A stretch of 11,764 nucleotides of DNA, taken from NCBI GenBank assembly GCA_037440125.1, contig JBBIUU010000094.1:1-11764 (forward strand), in the 5' to 3' direction. The notes beneath the pieces were generated by a model, which had not been told where the DNA came from, ran no database searches, and worked only from the letters and a program-made list of their open reading frames with translations. The translations under genes and the position numbers were made by a program. Positions 7,047 to 11,764 of this stretch are shown piece after piece. The DNA comes from JAKAJA01 sp037440125. GTDB taxonomy: Bacteria > Acidobacteriota > UBA4820 > DSQY01. The stretch's first letter is position 1. Each line of letters begins with the position of its first letter.

Positions 7047-7111
7047 GGGGCCGGAGCCTTCCGGAGGAGGGCTCCGGACGGGAGTTCTGGGGACTGGTCG
7101 CCGTTGTCCAT
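7043..7111 (-). CDS. Possible 22-codon leader ORF before the transporter
   Basis: An ATG at 7111 is preceded by AAGGGGA (7123-7117) at a five-base spacing, a better ribosome site than the transporter's own. It opens 22 codons (MDNGDQSP...KAPAP) and ends at TGA (7045-7043), overlapping the transporter ATG as ATGA. The ribosome site starts one base after the 3' strand of riboswitch helix P1. The peptide itself has no recognisable domain. Its likely role, if real, is to couple riboswitch state to transporter translation and to open the start-region hairpin. It may be chance. Confidence 0.4.
   Translation of the reverse strand: MDNGDQSPELPSGALLRKAPAP
7051..7077 (-). promoter_or_regulatory. Hairpin covering the transporter start region
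   Basis: CCGGAGCC (7077-7070) pairs perfectly with GGCTCCGG (7058-7051) around an 11-base loop. The stem ends four bases before the ATG and holds part of the only Shine-Dalgarno-like GGAAGG (7062-7057). No T run follows, so it is a better candidate for blocking ribosomes than for ending transcription. It lies inside the leader ORF, so a ribosome translating that ORF would open it. Confidence 0.5.
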
Positions 7112-7123
7112 CGTGATCCCCTT

Positions 7124-7234
7124 CGGCCTGCCGGGTTAGCTGTCGGGCTCGGGTCGAGGGGCACCCTACGCGTCGCGATTCGCCCCGGGTGCTCGGTTCC
7201 CCGGTCGCCCCGTCTCCCGGGGCGTTCGGCCGGC
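7124..7234 (-). promoter_or_regulatory. ydaO-type cyclic-di-AMP riboswitch
   Basis: The leader RNA contains the conserved blocks of the ydaO-yuaA aptamer in order: GGGGAACC (7202-7195), GGGGCGAATC (7186-7177), GTAGGG (7169-7164), then CGACCCGAGCCCGACAGC (7156-7139) and TAACCCGGCAGGC. Helix P1 can form from CGGCC (7232-7228) and GGCCG (7128-7124). An inner 7-bp hairpin CGCCCCG/CGGGGCG encloses the loop GGAGA (7224-7206). This RNA class senses c-di-AMP and turns off potassium and osmolyte transport or cell-wall genes. The transporter immediately downstream fits. No intrinsic terminator was found between aptamer and gene, so control is probably at translation. Recognised from memory of the consensus, not by a model search. 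Confidence 0.9.
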
Positions 7235-7238
7235 TATC

Positions 7239-7267
7239 CTCATACGCCCGAATGTCCCTCCCGTCAA
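7239..7267 (-). promoter_or_regulatory. Promoter of the riboswitch-transporter unit
   Basis: TTGACG (7267-7262, 5 of 6) and TATGAG (7244-7239, 4 of 6) are 17 bp apart. Transcription would begin near 7232, exactly at the 5' side of aptamer helix P1, which argues strongly that this is the real promoter. The stretch 7268-7348 upstream of it, down to the end of the oxidoreductase gene, holds no gene and no clear terminator. Confidence 0.6.
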
Positions 7268-7348
7268 GTTGACCGGAGGTCGCTTTGGGGGGAAGCCTAG
7301 TTCTATGCTTTGAAGATCGATGGGTTAGGGGTGCGGCGGTGAGGGTCG

Positions 7349-8932
7349 TCAGGAGCCCTTCGGTGGCACAGCGCTCATCACGTGCTCGGCGAGGGCGGTG
7401 ATCGTGAAGGATGGGTTCACGCCCAGGTTGGCGCCGATGATGGAGCCATCGGTCACGAGCAGATCGGCGTAGCCGAAGACGCGGCCGTGCTTGTCCACCA
7501 CGCCGTCCTCCGGCCCGTGTCCCATGGCGCACCCGCCCAGGATGTGCGCCGTCGTGGAGGCGTTGAAGAGGACCTCGTTGAGCGCGCTCTGGGGGAAGCC
7601 CCCGAGCTTCTTCGCCATGCGGCGCGTGATGTCGTTGGCCACAGGGATGTACGCCGGCACGGGCGGGTGGTCGTCGGGGGTCCTCGACGTGACCGTCCAG
7701 GCGAAGGGCCACCACCAGCGGCGCCGCAGGACCATGCGCGTGCGGTTGTCGTCGGTCTGCATGAACAGGAGGATGATCGTCTTCCTCGCGCGGCCCAGGG
7801 GCCAGAGCGTGCGGAGGAAGTGGTGGGGGCGCCTCAGGCAGTTGCCGATCCACTTGAAGGGCCGCGTGAGGCGCGTGCCCCCGTCGGTCAGCGGCGTCGC
7901 CAGCAGGCACATGGCGTCGGACCCCTTCGAGTACCGCACGGGCTCGACGCGCGTCCCGTCGCCCAGGAAGAAGTGGGAGGTGATGGCGATGCCCGTGCTG
8001 TGCTCGGGCTCGTCCTTCCACGCCGTCACGCCCAGCAGCGCCTCGCTGTTGGTCCTCGTGTAGTGCCCGAGCTGCTTCGAGAGCTTGGGCAGGGTGCCGC
8101 GTCGCTGGCACTCCAGGAGGAGGGGCACGGTGCCCAGGGCGCCGCCGGCCAGGACCACACCCGTGGCCTCCAGGACGCGCCGGCCCTTAAAGAAGGGCGA
8201 GGTGCTCCGCTCCACGTGGAGGCGGTACCCGCCACCCTCCATGGGTTCCATGTAGCGCACGCGGGTCTCGGGGAGGATGGCGGCGCCGCCCTTCTCCGCG
8301 AAGTAGAGGTAGTTCTTGTCCAGCGTGTTCTTGGCGTTGTAGCGGCAGCCCACCATGCACCCGCCGCAGAAATTGCAACCGGTGCGGGCTGGCCCCGCGC
8401 CGCCGAAGTAGGGGTCCGGGACCTCCTTTCCAGCCTCTCCGAAGAAGACGGCCACGTCGGTGGGGTGGAAGGAGGGGCCCACGCCCATGTCGGCGGCGAT
8501 CTCCCCCAGGGCCTCGTCGGCGGGCGTCATGCGCGGGTTCACGGTGACGCCGAGCATGCGCCTCGCCGTCTCGTAGTGAGGCGCGAGGGCCGCCTGCCAG
8601 TCCTCCAGGTCACGCCACTTGGGGTCCTGGAAGGCCTCGCGGTGGGGCGTCATGAGCGTGTTGGCGTAGACCAGGCTGCCGCCGCCCACGCCGGCGCCGT
8701 GAAGGACGAGCACGTCGCGCAGGAGCGTGAGCTGCTGGATGCCGTAGCAGAGCGCCTTCGGGGCCCAGAAGAACTTCCGCGTATTCCAGTTGCTCTTGGG
8801 GAAGTCCTCGGGGGCCCACCGCTTCCCCATCTCGACGACGAGCACGCGGTAGCCCTTCTCCGTCAGGCGCAGGGCGGCGACGCTCCCGCCGAACCCCGAG
8901 CCCACGACGATGTAGTCGTAGCGTTCCGCCAA
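7349..8932 (-). CDS. GMC-family FAD oxidoreductase, cholesterol-oxidase-like
   Basis: A 527-residue flavoprotein of the glucose-methanol-choline family, closest in feel to ChoD-type cholesterol or 3-beta-hydroxysteroid oxidases/dehydrogenases. The FAD fold opens at residues 5-16 ('YDYIVVGSGFGG'), and 'HGAGVGGGSLVYANTL' is the second flavin-contacting stretch. Near the C terminus are 'HILGGCAMG' (His463) and 'GVNPSF' (Asn506), the usual catalytic His/Asn pair. Cys186, 189, 192 and 196 form a ferredoxin-like CxxCxxCxxxC, followed by 'NAKNTLDKNYL'. No signal peptide is visible. The start is TTG at 8932, supported by GGAGG at 8942-8938 five bases upstream; a GTG at 8953 lacks a ribosome site. The substrate, probably an alcohol or sterol, cannot be read from the sequence. 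It is divergent from the GlmS-like gene. Confidence 0.9.
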   Translation of the reverse strand: MAERYDYIVVGSGFGGSVAALRLTEKGYRVLVVEMGKRWAPEDFPKSNWNTRKFFWAPKALCYGIQQLTLLRDVLVLHGAGVGGGSLVYANTLMTPHREAFQDPKWRDLEDWQAALAPHYETARRMLGVTVNPRMTPADEALGEIAADMGVGPSFHPTDVAVFFGEAGKEVPDPYFGGAGPARTGCNFCGGCMVGCRYNAKNTLDKNYLYFAEKGGAAILPETRVRYMEPMEGGGYRLHVERSTSPFFKGRRVLEATGVVLAGGALGTVPLLLECQRRGTLPKLSKQLGHYTRTNSEALLGVTAWKDEPEHSTGIAITSHFFLGDGTRVEPVRYSKGSDAMCLLATPLTDGGTRLTRPFKWIGNCLRRPHHFLRTLWPLGRARKTIILLFMQTDDNRTRMVLRRRWWWPFAWTVTSRTPDDHPPVPAYIPVANDITRRMAKKLGGFPQSALNEVLFNASTTAHILGGCAMGHGPEDGVVDKHGRVFGYADLLVTDGSIIGANLGVNPSFTITALAEHVMSAVPPKGS

Positions 8933-9005
8933 GGGGACCTCCGTTCCGGCCACGCAGAGAGCGTGCCAGAGACGGGGCGCGGATGCAACGCCGGGCGGCG
9001 TGGGG

Positions 9006-9011
9006 TACACT
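9006..9011 (+). promoter_or_regulatory. Possible -10 box of the GlmS-like gene
   Basis: TACACT (9006-9011) lies 44 bases before the ATG and repeats the hexamer seen before the peptidase gene. The -35 region is poor (ATGCAA at 8983-8988 with 17-bp spacing). The 123-bp divergent gap (8933-9055) shows no riboswitch, and no glmS ribozyme was recognised in it. Confidence 0.3.
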
Positions 9012-9055
9012 CGGAGCCCCGGCCCGGACCTCCCCACGGCCGGCCAGGAGGGACC

Positions 9056-10846
9056 ATGTGCGGCATCTTCGGCATCGTCACCCGGGATGAACAGCCCCTC
9101 GGCACCACCCTCGTCGAAGCGGGCAAGCGCCTCTCCTACCGCGGCTACGACTCGGTGGGCTTCGCCGTCATCCGCCGCGACGGGTCCGTAGACCTCAGGA
9201 AAGACGTGGGCAAGGTGCAGGATGTGGCAGACCGACACGCCGTGAGCGGGATGTCGGGACGCCGCGGCATGACGCAGCTGCGGTGGGCCACCTTCGGCGC
9301 GCCCTCGCAGGTCAACGCCCAGCCCCACCTCGATTCCGACGGCGACCTCGTGGGCGCGCACAACGGGAACGTGGTCAACAACGTGGAGCTCCGCGCCCGG
9401 TTCCAGGCCGAGGGGATGACCGTCCGCTCCACGAACGACGGCGAGTCCTGCGTCCACGCCGTCGAGCGCTACCTCGACCGGGGCCTGGACATGGTCTCGG
9501 CCATCCGCCGCGCCTACGACGACCTGGAGGGGGACTACGCCTTCGTCATCGGCCGCGCGGGGGAGGACTGCCTCTACGCCGTGAAGAAGGGCTCGGGCCT
9601 CGTGGCGGGCCTCGGCGACGGCTTCGCGTGCGTGGGCTCGGACCTGCCGTGCCTCCTGCCCCTCACCCGCCGCATCCTGCGCCTGCATGACGGGGAGGTG
9701 GTGGTGCTCCGCGCCGACGCGGTGAGCATCCTCCGCGTCAGCGACGGCGCCGTGTTGACGCGCGAGCCGGAGGAGGACCTGGAGAGCATGGAGGCGGCCC
9801 AGAAGGGCGGCTACGAGCACTTCATGCTCAAGGAGATCCACGAGCAGCCCAAGGTGGCGGAGGACCTCGTCCACCTCCTCGCCGCGTCGAAACACGCGGC
9901 GAAATTCGTGGAGCGCGCCCGAGCCGCGAGGCACCTCTACCTCGTGGGGTGCGGCACGAGCTACCACGCGTGCGTCCTGGGCTCCGTCTACCTCGCGCGC
10001 CTCGCGGGCCGACCCGCCGTGCCCGTCCTCGCGCCCCAGTTCCTCGCCCAGTACCTGCCCTCCCTCGGCCCGGAGGACGTGGGCATCTTCGTGAGCCAGA
10101 GCGGCGAGACCAAGGACGTCCTCAACGCGCTGGAGGCCGCGAAGGCCTGCGGCGCGGGGATCCTCGGCCTCGTGAACGTCCTCGGCTCCACGCTCATGCA
10201 CGCCAGCGAGGCCTACCTGCCCCTGGCGTGCGGCTACGAGATCTCCGTCCCCGCGACCAAGACCTTCGTGAATCAGTGCGTGGCCTTCCTCCACCTGGCG
10301 CTCCTCATGGGCGGCCGCGACACCTCGATCCTGGAGCGCCTGCCGGCCCTCCTCGAGGAGACCATCCGCTCCACGAACGGGCCCGTGCATGACCTGACCC
10401 CGAGCCTCGTGGGACGGGAGGACATGTACTGCCTCGGCTACGGCCTCACATACCCCATCGCCCTCGAGGGCGCCCTCAAGCTCAAGGAGGTCACCTACGC
10501 CCACTGCGAGGGGATGCTCTCCACGGAGTTCAAGCACGGCCCCCTGTCGGCCGTGGACGAGGGGTTCCCGGTCCTCTTCGTGGGCGGCCCCGAGGACGCC
10601 GGCCTCATGGTGAGCGGCCTCAACGAGAGCGCGTGCCGCGGCGCCCAGACCCTCGTCGTCGCCCAGGAGGATTCGCGACTGCGGGCTAACGCGCACCACC
10701 TCCTCGTGCTCCCCGAGGCCGACCCCGTCCTGGCGCCCATCCTCGCCGTGGTGCCCCTCCAGCTCCTCGCCTACCGCCTGAGCGTCGCCCGGGGGTTCGA
10801 TCCCGACTTCCCCCGCAACCTCAGCAAGACCCTCACCGTGGACTAG
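9056..10846 (+). CDS. glmS: GlmS-like glutamine-fructose-6-phosphate aminotransferase
   Basis: A 596-residue protein with the full GlmS layout: an N-terminal class-II glutaminase domain (residues 2 to about 240) and two SIS sugar-phosphate isomerase domains. The family reaction makes glucosamine-6-phosphate for the cell wall from fructose-6-phosphate and glutamine. Seen: nucleophile Cys2 ('MCGIFGIV'), 'SYRGYDS', 'HNGN' (N103, G104), 'GCGTSYHA' (298-305), 'SQSGET' (347-352), 'EGALKLKE' (Glu471, Lys475, Glu478), 'KHGP' (His494) and the tail 'PRNLSKTLTVD' (Lys591). These align with E. coli E481, K485, E488, H504 and K603. Oddly, the motif HTRWATHG reads QLRWATFG (residues 74-81), losing both histidines. 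The ATG has CAGGAGG six bases upstream. It may be a paralogue with changed amino-donor handling; no second copy is visible here. Confidence 0.88.
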   Translation: MCGIFGIVTRDEQPLGTTLVEAGKRLSYRGYDSVGFAVIRRDGSVDLRKDVGKVQDVADRHAVSGMSGRRGMTQLRWATFGAPSQVNAQPHLDSDGDLVGAHNGNVVNNVELRARFQAEGMTVRSTNDGESCVHAVERYLDRGLDMVSAIRRAYDDLEGDYAFVIGRAGEDCLYAVKKGSGLVAGLGDGFACVGSDLPCLLPLTRRILRLHDGEVVVLRADAVSILRVSDGAVLTREPEEDLESMEAAQKGGYEHFMLKEIHEQPKVAEDLVHLLAASKHAAKFVERARAARHLYLVGCGTSYHACVLGSVYLARLAGRPAVPVLAPQFLAQYLPSLGPEDVGIFVSQSGETKDVLNALEAAKACGAGILGLVNVLGSTLMHASEAYLPLACGYEISVPATKTFVNQCVAFLHLALLMGGRDTSILERLPALLEETIRSTNGPVHDLTPSLVGREDMYCLGYGLTYPIALEGALKLKEVTYAHCEGMLSTEFKHGPLSAVDEGFPVLFVGGPEDAGLMVSGLNESACRGAQTLVVAQEDSRLRANAHHLLVLPEADPVLAPILAVVPLQLLAYRLSVARGFDPDFPRNLSKTLTVD

Positions 10847-10862
10847 GACAAAGGAATCTCAT

Positions 10863-11028
10863 CACGGAGGCACAGAGAGCACGGAGAAACGAAGGAGATC
10901 TATGGGGAAGAAATAGTCAACAAACAAGAGAGGAATCACTACTCCAGAGTAATTGGTTCATCCTTAGGTAGTTGTTTCACACATAAGCCTTTCTCTAATA
11001 TTTTCTCCGTGTCCTCCGTGTCTCCGTG
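10863..11028. repeat. AT-rich element with 27-bp inverted repeats
   Basis: Two arms, 10863-10889 and 11002-11028, are inverted copies matching at 23 of 27 positions. Each is built from three CACGGAG-like words (left: CACGGAG, CACAGAG, CACGGAG). The 112-bp core is about 38 percent GC, against roughly 70 percent in neighbouring genes, and codes for nothing. CACGGAG/CTCCGTG repeats of this type are common between genes in Acidobacteriota and several other phyla. Whether they are MITE-like mobile elements or structural RNA hairpins is unknown. It starts 16 bases after the GlmS-like stop codon, so it may also act as that gene's terminator. TTGTTT (10972-10977) with TAATAT (10996-11001) could be a weak promoter for the next gene. 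Confidence 0.7.
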
Positions 11029-11060
11029 GTGATTGATGTTCTTCTTTTGAGGAGAATTCG

Positions 11061-11764
11061 ATGGCGGACCTGAAGGGCAAGACGCTGTTCATCACGGGCG
11101 CTTCGCGGGGCATCGGGAAGGCCATCGGCCTGCGGGCTGCTCAGGACGGGGCCAACGTGGTCATCGCCGCGAAGACCACGGAGCCCCAGCCCAACCTCCC
11201 AGGGACGATCTACACCGCCGCCGAGGAGATGGAAGCCGCCGGCGGCAAGGCCCTGCCCCTCCAGGTGGACATCCGCGACGAGGACCAGGTGAAGGCCGCC
11301 GTGGCGAAAGCGGTGGAGACCTTCGGCGGCATCGACGTCCTCGTGAACAACGCCAGCGCCATCAACCTGCGCCCCACGCTCCAGCTCCCCGTGGCCCGCT
11401 TCGACCTCATGTTCCAGGTCAACGCCCGCGCCTCCTTCGTGTGCGCCAAGGCCTGCCTCCCTCACCTCCTCAAGGCCCCGAACCCCCACGTGCTCACCCT
11501 CTCGCCGCCCCTCAACACGGACCCCAAGTGGTTCGCGGGGATCGCGCCGTACACCATGACCAAGTACGGCATGACCATGATCGCCCTGGGCCTCGCCGGG
11601 GAGTTCCGGAAGGAGGGCCTGGCGAGCAACGCCCTCTGGCCGCAGACCGTCATTGCCACCGCCGCCGTGCAGAACCTGCTGGGCGGGGACGAGACCATCC
11701 GCCAGAGCCGCACCCCCGAGGTCATGGGCGACGCCGCCCACGTCATCCTCACCACGCCCAGCCG
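11061..11764 (+). CDS. HSDL2-like short-chain dehydrogenase (3' end missing)
   Basis: The first 234 codons of a classical short-chain dehydrogenase/reductase; the window ends before the stop codon. The nucleotide-binding motif 'TGASRGIG' is at residues 12-19, 'NNAS' at 96-99, and the catalytic set is Ser148 ('LSPPLN'), Tyr164 and Lys168 ('YTMTK'). Runs such as 'DGANVVIAAKTTEPQPNLPG', 'TIYTAAEEMEAAGGKALPLQ' and 'WPQTVIATAAVQNLLGG' closely resemble hydroxysteroid-dehydrogenase-like protein 2 and its bacterial relatives. 'AAKT' after the second strand suggests NADP preference. The substrate is unknown even for the animal protein, where a role in fatty-acid metabolism is proposed. The ATG at 11061 has GAGGAG (11049-11054) six bases upstream. 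It starts 32 bases after the inverted-repeat element. Confidence 0.93.
   Translation, partial: MADLKGKTLFITGASRGIGKAIGLRAAQDGANVVIAAKTTEPQPNLPGTIYTAAEEMEAAGGKALPLQVDIRDEDQVKAAVAKAVETFGGIDVLVNNASAINLRPTLQLPVARFDLMFQVNARASFVCAKACLPHLLKAPNPHVLTLSPPLNTDPKWFAGIAPYTMTKYGMTMIALGLAGEFRKEGLASNALWPQTVIATAAVQNLLGGDETIRQSRTPEVMGDAAHVILTTPS

Noticed and set aside
5028..7139. Long open frames antisense to the transporter, peptidase, GMC and GlmS-like genes
   Set aside because: In GC-rich DNA, antisense and shifted frames stay open by codon bias. Their translations are low-complexity Arg/Gly/Glu/His-rich and match no domain, while the opposite strand encodes clear families.
7047..8111. N-terminal extension of the transporter frame
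   Set aside because: The upstream codons run through the riboswitch and the GMC gene region and give low-complexity sequence. Homologues begin close to the ATG at 7046.
7382..9055. Upstream extension of the GlmS-like frame
   Set aside because: The family needs Cys directly after Met. MCGIFG begins at 9056 with a ribosome site, and everything upstream is antisense to the GMC gene.
8933..9055. A glmS ribozyme or other riboswitch before the GlmS-like gene
   Set aside because: Only 123 bp are shared with a divergent gene. I see no ribozyme core sequence, just GC-rich palindromes such as GGCCGGCC.
8112..10699. Upstream extension of the GMC oxidoreductase frame through the GlmS-like gene
   Set aside because: The frame is open only because it is antisense to the GlmS-like gene. 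The FAD motif begins a few residues after the TTG at 8932, which has GGAGG at five bases.
10995..11741. Minus-strand open frame over the dehydrogenase
   Set aside because: It is antisense to a clear short-chain dehydrogenase, and its end is simply the translated CTCCGTG repeat.

Overview
This is a GC-rich bacterial chromosomal window (third codon positions are almost always G or C). It carries nine protein genes, one of them cut by the right edge. It also holds a riboswitch with a small leader ORF, one strong and several weaker promoters, a hairpin terminator and two kinds of intergenic repeat. No rRNA, tRNA, CRISPR array, transposase or phage gene was seen. Starts are often GTG or TTG with strong GGAGG ribosome sites. 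The CACGGAG-type inverted repeat, the short degenerate repeats, ThyX and the ydaO-type riboswitch would fit an Acidobacteriota-like or other deep-branching high-GC lineage. That placement is inference and weak.

Layout. (1) 1-1187, plus strand: a two-gene operon of an SPFH-domain membrane protein and an Arc-type ribbon-helix-helix regulator. Its near-consensus promoter is overlaid by three 8-bp boxes at exact 11-bp steps. (2) 2652-1158, minus strand: a four-helix membrane protein, thyX (flavin-dependent thymidylate synthase) and a 72-residue membrane protein. The last gene overlaps the tail of the regulator gene tail-to-tail. (3) 2785-4917, plus strand: a secreted prolyl oligopeptidase with a complete Ser/Asp/His triad, followed by a hairpin terminator and short tandem repeats. 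(4) 7267-5052, minus strand: a KimA-like APC-family potassium transporter preceded by a promoter, a ydaO-type cyclic-di-AMP riboswitch, a 22-codon leader ORF and a hairpin over the start region. (5) 8932-7349, minus strand: a GMC/cholesterol-oxidase-like flavoprotein with a ferredoxin-like four-cysteine motif. (6) 9056-10846, plus strand and divergent from it: a GlmS-like protein whose synthase site is intact but whose glutaminase motif is altered. (7) 10863-11028: an AT-rich element bounded by 27-bp imperfect inverted repeats. (8) 11061 to the end: an HSDL2-like short-chain dehydrogenase, incomplete.

Most of the window is ordinary accessory and housekeeping metabolism. The best leads are regulatory. 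First is the phased operator array in front of the SPFH/ribbon-helix-helix pair, which suggests autoregulation by the downstream regulator. Second is the compact c-di-AMP riboswitch, leader-ORF and hairpin arrangement in front of the transporter, which suggests control of translation rather than of termination. The GlmS-like enzyme with a changed HTRWATHG motif is the most interesting protein.
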